Positions 35,443 to 45,622 are shown, counted from the first letter of the stretch. The stretch is DNA of 59,345 bases from an uncultured Odoribacter sp. (GCA_944321165.1 CALUKE010000014.1:1-59345); one strand, 5' to 3'. Program-made: numbers and translations. Notes: generated by a model from the letters alone, not told the origin.

Positions 35443-36651
35443 TTATTCTGTTTTTAGATAGTTCCGGTGTATGATCGGAAGTTTTAAGGCCGGATACAGG
35501 GCGTTGGACAGCATCGGATCCGGGAAAAAGGGCAGAGAGGCCAGCAATTCATAAGCGCGTTTGTAGTCTTGCTGATGAGCGTAAGCCGCTGCCAGATATA
35601 GCAGTGTCTCTTTGGACGGAGTGCTGGTCAGGGCCTGGTCGGCCAGATCGACAGCCAATTCCGTTAAGGAACGGTCGGCAGTTGTCTGATCGAAATAGTG
35701 GGCAATGATCAGTGTATAAAAGAATTCTCCTGCCAGATAGGGATGGGCTGTTTGATAGCGTTCTGTCAACTGGAGCGCTTGTTGCAATCCCTGGGGGTAA
35801 TTGCCTTGAAACAGCTGTTCTTCCATGGCCAGAATCTCTAAATACATCTCGGACAAGGGCGTTTGCAAAGAAGATAAAAATTCCCGGTAAGCTGAGAATT
35901 TTTCTTGATCATTTCTTAACAGAATGCCGGATCGGACGACCATTCTATACATTTTTTTCCAGAAGGTGGAATCATATTGGCAGTAGACTTCGGCATTTTT
36001 TATCAGGGTACGGAAGGCTAAGTTGTCTTCGGCATTTCGCATGAATCCCTGCAGAAACTGATAGTTTTCCTGTTTTTGCAGCTCTTCTCGCGATAAGCCG
36101 CCCAGATAATCCAACAGGAGGGATTTCACGGTATCCGGGCGTATTTGACTGATGGTTCCCAATACATATTCTTTTACGAGTGCTGCCGAACGTTCTCCGC
36201 CTTCCCAGCGTTGCCTGCCGTTTTCCAGACGCTGATTCAGATCGGATGTCGCTGCTTGCCGGGCGATCTCGATAAATGCGTCGGCTTCTGTATAGCCGGT
36301 ATGTACCTGCAATGCTTTCCCCTGGGCATCCAGCCAGAAAAAGGTGGGATATCCGTTAGCCTGATAATTTTTGAAAAATTCGCAATCTTTCTCTTTTTCC
36401 GCATCCAGTTGTAATGAGATGTAATGGGCATTGAAGAATGTTCCTACGTCTTGTCGGGAAAAAACCTCTTTGGCCATCAGCTTGCAGGGACCGCACCAGG
36501 ATGTATAAACGTCTACAAAGAGTTGTTTGTTTTCCTGACGGGCTTTTTCCAGGGCTTCCCCGTAGGTGCCCTGGAAAAATTCAATGCCTTGACCGGAAAC
36601 TTTACATATGAGCAAGCAACAACAGATCGTTAATAAAATGTTTTTTCTCAT
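35443..36651 (-). CDS. Secreted thioredoxin-like protein
   Basis: A periplasmic protein with signal peptide (MRKNILLTICCCLLICKVSGQ) and an N-terminal thioredoxin domain whose active site WCGPCK follows FVDVYTS; the cis-Pro lies in NGYPTFFW. The remaining 270 residues are helical and repeat-like (TPR-type), ending in LPIIHRNYLKTE. The ATG at 36651 gives the clean signal peptide; an earlier ATG overlaps the upstream gene. It is the last gene of the SusCD locus, 4 bases after the PKD-like gene. Disulfide exchange, or reduction of captured peptides or metal complexes, is a reasonable inference; the substrate is unknown. Confidence 0.85.
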   Translation of the reverse strand: MRKNILLTICCCLLICKVSGQGIEFFQGTYGEALEKARQENKQLFVDVYTSWCGPCKLMAKEVFSRQDVGTFFNAHYISLQLDAEKEKDCEFFKNYQANGYPTFFWLDAQGKALQVHTGYTEADAFIEIARQAATSDLNQRLENGRQRWEGGERSAALVKEYVLGTISQIRPDTVKSLLLDYLGGLSREELQKQENYQFLQGFMRNAEDNLAFRTLIKNAEVYCQYDSTFWKKMYRMVVRSGILLRNDQEKFSAYREFLSSLQTPLSEMYLEILAMEEQLFQGNYPQGLQQALQLTERYQTAHPYLAGEFFYTLIIAHYFDQTTADRSLTELAVDLADQALTSTPSKETLLYLAAAYAHQQDYKRAYELLASLPFFPDPMLSNALYPALKLPIIHRNYLKTE

Positions 36652-36655
36652 CTGT

Positions 36656-38212
36656 TTAACTGTATTTCTCATTGATGTCTATGACTTGATCACAGAAACC
36701 GGATTTACTATACAGAAAATCCGCATGAATACCACCGAGAGAGCTGATCTCGTAGAATTCTACACCTCCCTGTAAACCGGATAGATTCAGATCTTTGATG
36801 CACAACCGGATTTGTAGAGAGGAACGGGTAACTCCAACCTCTTCGGTTTCTTCTTCAATGGTTGTAAATTGCATGCCGGTGATTTCGCTATTCCGACTCT
36901 GGGCATCTATTAAAGTTGCTTCCAGAGAAGAGGTCGTTGTCGCTGAAAACTGATTGACAGAGAAGGTATATACGGCTGTTGAAGTGGCATACACCAGTAT
37001 GTCCGGATAGTCCGTATTCGATGCAAAACAGATGGCATCGTACATGTGCGGGGCAACGCTTTGGGGTATTTCCTGACACAAGGTTGATATGAATGCATCT
37101 TCATCGTTGATTCTGAATTTGTACAGGTATAATTTCTCTGTTTCGCTGTTTCTCATTAACAACCAGTATGCATTGGTTTCCGACAGATTGCCGCAAGCCT
37201 CCATCTCCATGTTTTCGCCAAGTGCGTTGCAATCGAATTTGGATAAATCTGCATTCTCGGTATCGATTTGGTACAAACCGCCCATGTTCCATTTGGCGTG
37301 TTGGAGCAAACGACTGTTTTTACGATCGTAGAAGGTTTGTATACCTGCTACTTCCAGTGCAAACGGTGCTACTTCGTATTCTCCGCTGCCATCCACGCAT
37401 ACCAGTGGCGATTCCCATTGCAGATCCCCCATATTGACGGCACGTTTGCATACTTGGCCGTTGATGATGATGTAGTCGATCATGCTTCCTCGGAAGTAAA
37501 GCTGGGGAGAGAGGGTCGCTGTTGAAAAAGTAGTAGCGAAAGCTTCTCTCAATGGATTGACCGCTTCGAATGATACCGGACTGGCGACCATGCCTCCGTT
37601 TTCATCTTCGCAAAAGATCAATTCCTGTTTCATGTCCGGATAATAAGTACTCGGATTCAGAGAGTAGATTTTGATCGGATTCTGACCGACGGTCTGCCCT
37701 CCGTTTGCGCGGGAATAGATGTTTTCCAGCAATTCCCGTTCTTCTCCCTGGGTAAGGAAGTTGATTTCGGTTTCTCCATTTTCCTGGCACAGCAAAAGGG
37801 TTCCTTTGGTATACTCTGTCAATACTTCCAATTGCATATCTTTCCGATAGTATACCCCGCTCGTTTCATCGGTGACTTTGATGGTCAGGGTATAATCCTC
37901 TCCTGGAGTGGCATGTGAAGGATCGATCATGACATACAGGTCTTTTTCCCGACTCAAGGTATCCGCTTCATTTCTGGTGGTGGCTGTCGAAAGGTACCAT
38001 ACATAAGAGTAGGGGGTATCTTCGTCAGTGCTGGTGGTGATCTGAAGCGGTATGCTCAGGTAGTCGTAAAGGGTGACTGAATATTTATCGGCCAAACCGC
38101 TAAAAGATACTTCATTCAATGTGCGGGTGATGCCGACGCTGTCATCTTGGGCACATCCCTGTAATCCCAATAGCAGACAGATGATTCCTGAATATATGAT
38201 TGTTTTCATCAT
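36656..38212 (-). CDS. PKD-like family lipoprotein
   Basis: A surface or periplasmic lipoprotein (lipobox LLLGLQGC, Cys20) with an N-terminal Ig/PKD-like domain (PYSYVWYLSTAT... YTLTIKVTDETSG) and a beta-rich C-terminal part likely forming a propeller (repeated segments such as NMGGLYQID, LYLYKFRI, VYTFSVNQF). The PKD-like family (PKD_6 in my recollection) regularly travels with SusC, SusD and DUF4843. At 518 residues it is normal for the family. It probably binds substrate on the cell surface beside SusD. The gene lies 18 bases after the DUF4843 gene. Confidence 0.82.
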   Translation of the reverse strand: MMKTIIYSGIICLLLGLQGCAQDDSVGITRTLNEVSFSGLADKYSVTLYDYLSIPLQITTSTDEDTPYSYVWYLSTATTRNEADTLSREKDLYVMIDPSHATPGEDYTLTIKVTDETSGVYYRKDMQLEVLTEYTKGTLLLCQENGETEINFLTQGEERELLENIYSRANGGQTVGQNPIKIYSLNPSTYYPDMKQELIFCEDENGGMVASPVSFEAVNPLREAFATTFSTATLSPQLYFRGSMIDYIIINGQVCKRAVNMGDLQWESPLVCVDGSGEYEVAPFALEVAGIQTFYDRKNSRLLQHAKWNMGGLYQIDTENADLSKFDCNALGENMEMEACGNLSETNAYWLLMRNSETEKLYLYKFRINDEDAFISTLCQEIPQSVAPHMYDAICFASNTDYPDILVYATSTAVYTFSVNQFSATTTSSLEATLIDAQSRNSEITGMQFTTIEEETEEVGVTRSSLQIRLCIKDLNLSGLQGGVEFYEISSLGGIHADFLYSKSGFCDQVIDINEKYS

Positions 38213-38230
38213 GTGTATAAATTTTTAGTG

Positions 38231-38947
38231 TTAAAATGGTTCCCAAGGGGCAATTAAATCTCCGTTTTCATCGTATTCCGTGTGTGTGGAATAATAACTG
38301 CAGACCTGACGGCCGGCTCGCATCCAGTAAGAATACCCCGACACTCCGTTGTAATCGAGCAGATCTTCCATTTTTAACGGGAAATCGTGTCCCATGATCT
38401 CGATGCATTTCTGGTGTTTGGCTTTGGAATAGGTCCCGAAATACAGAGATAGCGGCATGTCCCAATAGTATGGTTTGATCAGTTGATTGGTGATCATGAT
38501 CCGGACGTTTGCCCGATCGGTGTAGGCCAGGGTCAGGCCTTCCTGCGGTACGAGGGTCAAAGCCAATGTTACGGTTTTTTCGTCCAGTTCGTCTCCTTTT
38601 TTCAATACATATATCGGAACGATGGTGGTGGCTTCATTGGCCGGGAAGGTATAGGTCTCCTGCAGAGCTTCATAGTGCAGCCCTTCAACAGCTGTGGAGG
38701 ATTCTTGGACTTGCAGCTGGAATTGTTTGGCTTCTTCTAAGGGAATGCCGGCTAATTTGACTTCCAGTTTGACAGTGTCGAGATCTCCGGTAGAGGTAGT
38801 AAAAGAGTGGTACACGCTGTCAGCTTCGTTGCTGTATTCTGTAAAATAGATACCCGGCATGCTGCTCCAGACCATTTGCTCATTTTCCTGGCATCCCAGC
38901 ATCAGACAGGCGATCCATAGTCCTCCTATATAATTTATTTTCTTCAT
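38231..38947 (-). CDS. DUF4843 domain lipoprotein
   Basis: A 238-residue lipoprotein (MKKINYIGGLWIACLMLGC, lipidated Cys19). Its two beta-sandwich segments resemble Calx-beta-type folds (GIYFTEYSNEADSVYHSF, then VEGLHYEAL.ETYTFPANE, a pattern common in Bacteroidota surface proteins). DUF4843 proteins are almost always encoded just after SusD in loci like this one. Role presumed to be an accessory surface binding protein. It lies 12 bases after susD. Confidence 0.84.
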   Translation of the reverse strand: MKKINYIGGLWIACLMLGCQENEQMVWSSMPGIYFTEYSNEADSVYHSFTTSTGDLDTVKLEVKLAGIPLEEAKQFQLQVQESSTAVEGLHYEALQETYTFPANEATTIVPIYVLKKGDELDEKTVTLALTLVPQEGLTLAYTDRANVRIMITNQLIKPYYWDMPLSLYFGTYSKAKHQKCIEIMGHDFPLKMEDLLDYNGVSGYSYWMRAGRQVCSYYSTHTEYDENGDLIAPWEPF

Positions 38948-38959
38948 AATTCTTTGATT

Positions 38960-40387
38960 TTATTTTCCATAATCTTGTTCGTCGACAGGTAAAGGCAGTA
39001 CATATACATCTTCCGGTACTACAGTTTTGGTGGAATAGACTCCCATGGAGGATAAGTTTTTCCGTTTGTAGTAATAGAACATTTGGCCTTCATTCATGAA
39101 CTCCTTGCGATATTCTTTATAAATATTTTCTTCCAGATTGCTGGCATCGGTATAAGCACTCAGTCCTCGGTGTGCCCGTATCTGATTCAGATAAGCCAGA
39201 CCTTCGCTGCCGCCGGCACATTCTGCTGCAATGTAATAAAGCTCAGAGATACGAATCAACGGCATCTGTTCGCTGTCTGTCAGTTTGTTGGACATGGAAG
39301 CTGTTGTGCTGCTGGTAGAGGCGAACCAGGTCTTCAGACGGTAATCGTCGTCTGTGGAGGATTCCTGAGCAAAAAGATTGTCTTTTTTGGAGGTACTGAA
39401 TGCCAACATGGTCGTACTGGTCGTTAATCCAGTGCTGGAGGCTGCTTCTCCAAAATAGGGATCGATGATGTCTTCCAAATTGGACATCTCTAAAGAAAAC
39501 AGTATCTCAGAATCGAACAGACGGTCTGAAGAAGAGGCGGCACTGGCCAATTGGAACGGTTGAACCGGATCGGAACCGGCGGTACCGATGATCTCTTTGG
39601 CGGCAGCCAGGGCTTCGTCCGGATGCTGGGCATATAGTTCCACTCGGGCCAATAGAGCGGTGGCAGCATAGTAGTTCAGGTGGAACTTTCTGTTTGCCAG
39701 TCGTTTGTCTTCGGCATAACTATCCTTTAAATTTTCGTACTCCGGTCCGTAGGAATCCACTTCTTTCATCAGTTCGCGGGCATTGTTCAGGTCCGTCGTG
39801 ATTTTGTCAAGCACTTCTCTGACGGAAAGTCGGGGTTGGGCAATGTTCGTGTAGGTTTCCATGTAAGGAATGGCGGCCAGATTTTCACCCATGGCGACGG
39901 AAGGACCGAAAAGACGCAGCAGATCAAAATGCAGGAATGCTCTTAATGCTAACGCCTCTCCTTTATAAAGCCGATAAATGGTTTCTGATTCGAATACTTC
40001 CTTTCGGGTGTCGATGTATTCCAGTAAGGTGTTTAGATTGACGATCGCCTTGTATTGAGTACTCCACATCAAACTGATGGCGTTTTCGTCTGTCGGTTCA
40101 TCGTATTGGAAATTGATTGTTTTGATGTATTCGTGACTTTGCAGACTGATTTTGTCATAGTATTGAGCCAATACATCTACATAGCCGAAAGTCAATTGAC
40201 GGCCATACAGATTTTCTGTAGTCATCAAGGCATAGACGCCGGTCAGTACATCCCGGAATCCGCTTTCGCTTGAATAAAGATCGTCAGCCTTTACTTCTGA
40301 TTTGGGTGAAACATCAAACCAGTCGTTACAGGCGGAGAAAGCAAAGGTGATGACCAATAGTCCGGATAATATATATTGTTTTTTCAT
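38960..40387 (-). CDS. SusD/RagB-family outer-membrane lipoprotein
   Basis: The extracellular lid lipoprotein of a SusCD importer. Signal peptide and lipobox are MKKQYILSGLLVITFAFSAC (Cys20). The N-terminal helical region includes DWFDVSPKSEVKADDLY and FRDVLTGVYALM, followed by TPR-like helices and the C-terminal YRKEFMNEGQMFYYYKR segment typical of RagB/SusD. The length of 475 residues is normal. It follows susC by 10 bases. The ligand cannot be predicted from the sequence. Confidence 0.93.
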   Translation of the reverse strand: MKKQYILSGLLVITFAFSACNDWFDVSPKSEVKADDLYSSESGFRDVLTGVYALMTTENLYGRQLTFGYVDVLAQYYDKISLQSHEYIKTINFQYDEPTDENAISLMWSTQYKAIVNLNTLLEYIDTRKEVFESETIYRLYKGEALALRAFLHFDLLRLFGPSVAMGENLAAIPYMETYTNIAQPRLSVREVLDKITTDLNNARELMKEVDSYGPEYENLKDSYAEDKRLANRKFHLNYYAATALLARVELYAQHPDEALAAAKEIIGTAGSDPVQPFQLASAASSSDRLFDSEILFSLEMSNLEDIIDPYFGEAASSTGLTTSTTMLAFSTSKKDNLFAQESSTDDDYRLKTWFASTSSTTASMSNKLTDSEQMPLIRISELYYIAAECAGGSEGLAYLNQIRAHRGLSAYTDASNLEENIYKEYRKEFMNEGQMFYYYKRKNLSSMGVYSTKTVVPEDVYVLPLPVDEQDYGK

Positions 40388-40397
40388 GATCGTCGAT

Positions 40398-43300
40398 TTA
40401 GAAAGTTAATTGAGCGGACAGCGAGAATGTTTTTGCATAGGGATAGGTGATTCCTCGTTCCATTTTCACTGTGGAGGCTTGGAATATGTCATTACCGATA
40501 GCAGATAGTTTCAATCTTTCAATGCGTAGGAATTTCAGCAGCTCCGGTTTGAATTCATAGGATAAATTCAAAGAAGAAAGCGTGATGTAATTTTGCTCTT
40601 CGATGAAACGGGAAGTCGGATACGTGGTGGTCGTATTGTCGATAGCCTTGAATTTGGCGACATCTCCGGTTTTTTGCCAGCGGTCGTACAGTACTCTGCG
40701 GTCTGCATTCTTCAATGGATCAACATTTTCAACTTTGTCGACCAGGGTCTGGTTGTATATGTCTCCTCCGTAGCTGTATTTGAAATAGGCACTCAGAGAG
40801 AAACCTTTGTAAGTCAGCATGGTACCGAAATTCCCTTCGAATTTGGGATCTTCACATCCTAAGGGTTTATAATTTGCCGTACTCCAGGTATTTACCCGTT
40901 GACCGTTCAGATCCAGAAATACTTCTTCTCCGGTAATGGGATCGATGCCCAGGGATTCGTTGGCCCAGATGGTGTTGATAGACTGTCCCTGCTGATACCG
41001 TACAACCGGTTTGCTGTTTTCTTCTTCTGTCGTCGCTTCATCCTGGTTTTTATTCCAGGCGGTCAGGGCATCGTTCAGTTTCAACAGCTGGTTCCGGTTT
41101 TTTACGACATTTACAAATACATCCCAACGTATGTTCTGAGACGGACGCTGAAAGAGGGTGGCCCGTATGTTCAGTTCGATACCTTTGTTCTCCACTTCTC
41201 CCAGATTATCCTTGTAGGAAGAAAAACCCAGGGAAGGTGCTACCAGTACATCGGTCAGTACCGATTTGGAGATGTCTTTGTATACGTTCAAGTAACCGGT
41301 GATCCGGTTGTTCCAGAAAGCGAAATCCAGACCGATACTCTGTTTTTCCGTTTTCTGCCATTTCAGGTTGGTATTTCCGTATGCTTTCAGCAAGGCTCCG
41401 ATATAACCGTCGTACGTCTGACTGTTGGTCTGATTTTCCGTATCCCGGGCATTCAGCAGTTCATCCTTGTAGGTGAAGGTCATCATGGCCTGATACGGAT
41501 AGAAGTTCTGTCCTCCGGTGGTTCCCCAGGACGCCCGTAATTTCAGTTGGTCGAACCAGCCTAGGCTTTTCATCCAGCTTTCGTTGTGGATGTTCCAGGC
41601 GACACCGACAGAACCGAAGGTACCCCAGCGTTTCTCCGAACCGAATAAGGAGGAACCGTCGCTACGGATGGAGGCATCCACCAGATAACGGTTGTCGTAT
41701 CCGTAGTTGAAGTTGGCAACGACACCCATCAAACGGCTGATTTCATAGTCGCCGTCCGGTTGGTCTCCATCACCGTATTCGATACCCATGCCGATGTGGT
41801 CCATATTGCTGTTGGGGAAATTGTACGCAGTGGTTTCGAACATGTCTGTACGGGTTTCCTGGATATTCCAGACTCCGACAGCGTTTAATTGGTGCTTGTT
41901 GAAACTCTGTGTATATGCCAGAGTCACATTGGCATCATAGGTAAATGCTTCTTCCACTGTTTTCGTATAACTTCCGTTCAAGGAACTGTTTTGGAAAGAG
42001 GTATGTTCGCCCGGCAGGAATACATCTGTTGTGGTGGTTTTCCGGTTCAATGAAATGTTGCTTTTCAATTTCAAACTGGTTAAAATATCCCATTCTAAAG
42101 AGAAGTTATTCAGGAAATCATCGTAAGCCTCTTCGTCTTTTGTGCCGAGAGTGGCATTGTATAACGGATTCCATACCTCTTCTCCATCTTCATAGGTATA
42201 TAATATCTTTTGAGGAGTACCGTTTTCTGTATAGGGATAATAGTACGGGTTCATATAAGTGTAATCGGAAAAATCTCCATAGGGTGAGTTGCTCATGATG
42301 ACTCGGTTGAATGAAAGATCGTTCATGAATTTCAGGTTTTTATACCGGTATTGGAGTTGTACATTGATGCCGATATTGTCACGTCCGGAGCCTTTCATGA
42401 CTCCGTCTTTTTGCTGGTAGGTCAATCCCAGACCATAGCGCAGCTTGGCATCGCCACCTTCCACCAGGAGGGAATGTTTGTGGCTGAATCCGACATTTTT
42501 AACCGGTTTGGCGATCCAGTTGGTGTTGATGCCTGATTGTACCAAAGCCAATATTTCGTTGTATTTGTCCATCAGTTCGTCGCCGTATTGAATGTTGGGA
42601 TGGGAATAGAGACCGGCCAAGCGTTCGTATTCCAGTTTTTCTGCCGCATTCATCAGATTGTAGTCGCTCAGGTCTGCCACTTCGAAATCTCCCGAAAAAG
42701 TATAGGATACCCTGACTTTTCCCATTTGCGGGGCTTTCGTTTCGATGACTACGACTCCATTCGCAGCACGGGATCCGTAAATGGCGGTTGCAGCCGCATC
42801 TTTCAGGATGGTAATACTGGCTACCCGGTTGGGATCCAGGTCAAAGACTTTTTCAGAAGTGACTTCAAAACCGTCCATGATGAAAGTCGGCATGTTGGGG
42901 GAATTCTCATATTCGCTTTGCAGGCTGCTGCCTCCGTGGATGGTGAATTCCGGTACGTAGTTCGGATTACTACCCATGTCCAGATTTTCTACCAGTTTGA
43001 AAGAGGGATCGAGGGTTGAAAGAGTGGACAGAATGTTGCCGGTGGAGATTTGTTTTAATTCCTCGCCGGAAAAACTGGTGGCCGAACCGGTATAACTGTC
43101 TTTTTTACGTTCGAAATAACCGGTGACGATGACTTCATCCATGGCGATTTTTTCTTCTTCCAGGACGATCTCAATGATTTTTTTCCCGTTTGCAGCCACT
43201 TCTTGGGTGGTCATGCCGACGAAGCTGAATTGAAGAATGGTATTCCCGTCGGCAGGAATGTTCAATTTGAAATTACCGTCAACATCCGTAACTGTTCCGA

Positions 43301-43778
43301 TATTGGTCCCTTTGATCCGTACCGTCACACCGGGAAGAGGACTGCCTGTCTGATCTTTTACCTGCCCCTTCTGTTCGATCATATTCGGTGCTTCTGTTTG
43401 TGCAGTGGGGACATCGTTGTCTTTGATGACAATGACATCATCTACATAGGTGTAAGTCAGATTTGTTCCTTGCAACAGATCGGAGAGGACCTTATTGATC
43501 TCTTCATTGTTGACCTTCACCGTAAAATTGTTCAGTTTTTCAATTTTGTCCCGACTGTAAAAAAAGTGAATACCGGTTTGGTTCTGCAATTCTTCGATGA
43601 TCTCTACAAATGAAACATTTTTCATTTTCAAAGAGATTCGATTGGCTTGCGAATAAGAATGGGCGGAAGCCGTCAGATGGAGCAACAGGGTTATCAGCAA
43701 TACGCAGCCTGTCATTTTCCAGGATTTTCCTTTCCAGTTTAGGGGAATACCCCTGACCATAAAACCGATTTTGTTCAT
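40398..43778 (-). CDS. SusC/RagA-family TonB-dependent outer-membrane transporter with STN domain
   Basis: Outer-membrane active transporter of 1,126 residues. After a signal peptide (about 22-45) comes an STN domain (RISLKMKNVSFVEIIEELQNQ, about 48-120), which in this class contacts the FecR anti-sigma factor to signal substrate. A CarboxypepD_reg-like beta domain follows (KGQVKDQTGSPLPGVTV), then the plug (EVIVTGYFERKKDSYTG) and a 22-strand barrel ending TFSLSAQLTF. The STN domain and the adjacent FecR and sigma genes make this a signalling transporter. susD follows 10 bases later. Confidence 0.95.
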   Translation of the reverse strand: MNKIGFMVRGIPLNWKGKSWKMTGCVLLITLLLHLTASAHSYSQANRISLKMKNVSFVEIIEELQNQTGIHFFYSRDKIEKLNNFTVKVNNEEINKVLSDLLQGTNLTYTYVDDVIVIKDNDVPTAQTEAPNMIEQKGQVKDQTGSPLPGVTVRIKGTNIGTVTDVDGNFKLNIPADGNTILQFSFVGMTTQEVAANGKKIIEIVLEEEKIAMDEVIVTGYFERKKDSYTGSATSFSGEELKQISTGNILSTLSTLDPSFKLVENLDMGSNPNYVPEFTIHGGSSLQSEYENSPNMPTFIMDGFEVTSEKVFDLDPNRVASITILKDAAATAIYGSRAANGVVVIETKAPQMGKVRVSYTFSGDFEVADLSDYNLMNAAEKLEYERLAGLYSHPNIQYGDELMDKYNEILALVQSGINTNWIAKPVKNVGFSHKHSLLVEGGDAKLRYGLGLTYQQKDGVMKGSGRDNIGINVQLQYRYKNLKFMNDLSFNRVIMSNSPYGDFSDYTYMNPYYYPYTENGTPQKILYTYEDGEEVWNPLYNATLGTKDEEAYDDFLNNFSLEWDILTSLKLKSNISLNRKTTTTDVFLPGEHTSFQNSSLNGSYTKTVEEAFTYDANVTLAYTQSFNKHQLNAVGVWNIQETRTDMFETTAYNFPNSNMDHIGMGIEYGDGDQPDGDYEISRLMGVVANFNYGYDNRYLVDASIRSDGSSLFGSEKRWGTFGSVGVAWNIHNESWMKSLGWFDQLKLRASWGTTGGQNFYPYQAMMTFTYKDELLNARDTENQTNSQTYDGYIGALLKAYGNTNLKWQKTEKQSIGLDFAFWNNRITGYLNVYKDISKSVLTDVLVAPSLGFSSYKDNLGEVENKGIELNIRATLFQRPSQNIRWDVFVNVVKNRNQLLKLNDALTAWNKNQDEATTEEENSKPVVRYQQGQSINTIWANESLGIDPITGEEVFLDLNGQRVNTWSTANYKPLGCEDPKFEGNFGTMLTYKGFSLSAYFKYSYGGDIYNQTLVDKVENVDPLKNADRRVLYDRWQKTGDVAKFKAIDNTTTTYPTSRFIEEQNYITLSSLNLSYEFKPELLKFLRIERLKLSAIGNDIFQASTVKMERGITYPYAKTFSLSAQLTF

Positions 43779-43815
43779 AAATGTACAGTTTAAAAAAGTG
43801 AGTAATGAGGTTATA

Positions 43816-44988
43816 TTATTTTGAGGTGACAGTGATGATTTTATCTTTTATTTTGAAAGTTACATCACCGCCGATTTCAATAAAGCGCAAGAAAGATTCT
43901 ACGCGGTCGTATTTTTTCAGATCGCCGGAAAAGCGTAAATGTTTGATTTCTTCGCTTGTATAAACCACCTGTACGTCGTAATTGCGTTCGATGGTTTTCA
44001 TGATCTCGGCCAGAGTCAGGTTGCGGAAGATATATAAACCGTCTTTCCAGCCGACATAGAGTTTCAGGTTTACGGGATGTACCGATAATTCCGGGTCGTT
44101 TTGACTTGCTGTTACCTGATAGCCGGGTTGCAAGACGATTTCCGGATTGGCATTTCTATTATCCTGGTATTTTACTTTCCCTTTGACCAGGGTGGTGACC
44201 ACTTCCTGTTCATCCTGATAGTCGCGAACGTTGAATTCTGTCCCCAGCACGTTTATTTTTCCCAATGAGGTATGTACAATGAAAGGACGGGTACTGTCCG
44301 ATTTTACTTCGAAATAGGCTTCCCCGCTCAAAAATACTTCGCGGTTTTTTCCGGTAAAGTTGACCGGGTATTTTAATGAGCTTTCGGAGTTCAGCCAGAT
44401 GCCGGTGCCGTCGCTCAATACGATTCGAAATTCGCCGCCCCGGGGAACGTTCAGGGTGTTATAAATGGTTTCTTGTGGTTTTTTTTCGATCGGATCATAC
44501 ACCAGTTGACCGGCCTGGTGAGAAATGATGGTTCCGTCCTGTTCCTGGATGTTTTCACCTTTCTCCTGCAGTTCGAGCTTTTTCCCGTCTGCCAGTACAA
44601 TGTAGGCTTTGTGGCTGATCGGTTCGATCAATTCTGTCAGTTTGAATGGATTGGGAATTTCCCGGCGATTGAGATAGTATCCGATGCCTCCAACTGTTAT
44701 TAAAAGAATGGCGATGGCTGCGATCTGTAACCACCGTTTCCGTTTCGAACTTTTTTGGGTCTGTTGGATGAATTGTGCATAGGCCGCCGAGGTGTCAAAG
44801 TCCATGGTTTCCTGCAAATCTTGGATCCAAGCTTGTCGGTTTTCCCATTGACTCCAGCGTTTGTCGAGTCCTGTCTCCTTTTTTAGACGCGAAAATTCTG
44901 CTTCTTCCTGGGGAGTAAGTTGGCCCGTGAGAAATTTGAAAACATATTCGGCTGCTTTGAAAATTGTATGACCGTGATGATTTAGCAT
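43816..44988 (-). CDS. FecR-family anti-sigma factor
   Basis: An inner-membrane anti-sigma factor. The cytoplasmic N terminus (about 1-80) should hold the ECF sigma factor; the single membrane helix is IAAIAILLITVGGIGYYL (about 87-104). The periplasmic FecR domain contains TIYNTLNVPRGGEFRIVLSDGTGIWLNS and a C-terminal STN-like domain (LTLAEIMKTIERNYDVQVVY). The length of 390 residues is usual in Bacteroidota. It lies between the sigma gene and susC (37-base gap), giving the complete transporter-FecR-sigma relay. A -7-like TACTTTTG (minus strand, 45033-45040) may add a promoter. Confidence 0.93.
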   Translation of the reverse strand: MLNHHGHTIFKAAEYVFKFLTGQLTPQEEAEFSRLKKETGLDKRWSQWENRQAWIQDLQETMDFDTSAAYAQFIQQTQKSSKRKRWLQIAAIAILLITVGGIGYYLNRREIPNPFKLTELIEPISHKAYIVLADGKKLELQEKGENIQEQDGTIISHQAGQLVYDPIEKKPQETIYNTLNVPRGGEFRIVLSDGTGIWLNSESSLKYPVNFTGKNREVFLSGEAYFEVKSDSTRPFIVHTSLGKINVLGTEFNVRDYQDEQEVVTTLVKGKVKYQDNRNANPEIVLQPGYQVTASQNDPELSVHPVNLKLYVGWKDGLYIFRNLTLAEIMKTIERNYDVQVVYTSEEIKHLRFSGDLKKYDRVESFLRFIEIGGDVTFKIKDKIITVTSK

Positions 44989-45064
44989 GGCTCAGACTTT
45001 ATATTTTTTGTATATAAAATCCATAAGTCGGCCAAAAGTATAACGGCAAAAGTGTTTATTTTCT

Positions 45065-45622
45065 TTAAAAAAACAAAAATGAGAGCAGTAAATCTTTGTA
45101 AATCCCTAAATGTTCCCGCATGAATTTGTAGGCTCTGTATTTTTGCTGTTTGACGGTGTAGATGGTAATGCCCAGTTGGGTGGCGATTTCTTCGCCGCTC
45201 ATGCCTTCCAGACTCATCAGTAAGATTTTGCGCCTTTCATGCGGTAGCTGGTTGATGAGGTTATATAGTTTCCGAATGACTTCTTCCTTTACGATGTCGG
45301 CAAATGTTTCCTCTGACAGTTCTTCCTGCCAGATCTGCAGGTGATGTGTTTCAATTTGTCGATTACGTAAAAATTTGAGGGAGTTATTGATGACTGCTTT
45401 ATACAGATATGAAATCAGCGCCTGAGGCGTTTCGAAAATGATTTCGCTTTTCCACAGACTGAGCAGGACATCCTGTACCACATCATGGGCTATTTGTTTA
45501 TCTTTTAGAATCTTGTAGCTGTATTGGCATAGAGGTGCATAAAAAGACTCGAAAAAAATTTTCCATGCTTTTGAATCTTTTTGGTTGATTCCTTGTATTA
45601 TTTTCTGGGTTTCTGCCTGCAT
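45065..45622 (-). CDS. ECF RNA polymerase sigma factor (FecI-like)
   Basis: A 185-residue ECF sigma factor with region 2 (AWKIFFESFYAPLCQYSYKIL, then DVVQDVLLSLW) and region 4 (LPHERRKILLMSLEGMSGEEIATQLGITIYTVKQQ). It should be released by FecR when the SusC transporter is loaded, and should direct RNA polymerase to the susC promoter. It is the first gene of the locus. No -7 box was found upstream on its strand. Confidence 0.94.
   Translation of the reverse strand: MQAETQKIIQGINQKDSKAWKIFFESFYAPLCQYSYKILKDKQIAHDVVQDVLLSLWKSEIIFETPQALISYLYKAVINNSLKFLRNRQIETHHLQIWQEELSEETFADIVKEEVIRKLYNLINQLPHERRKILLMSLEGMSGEEIATQLGITIYTVKQQKYRAYKFMREHLGIYKDLLLSFLFF

Noticed and set aside
40899..41540. 213-codon plus-strand frame inside susC, and 46879-47529 inside the Hdr-like membrane gene
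   Set aside because: Antisense to well-supported genes; Phe/Gln/Val-rich shadow composition.
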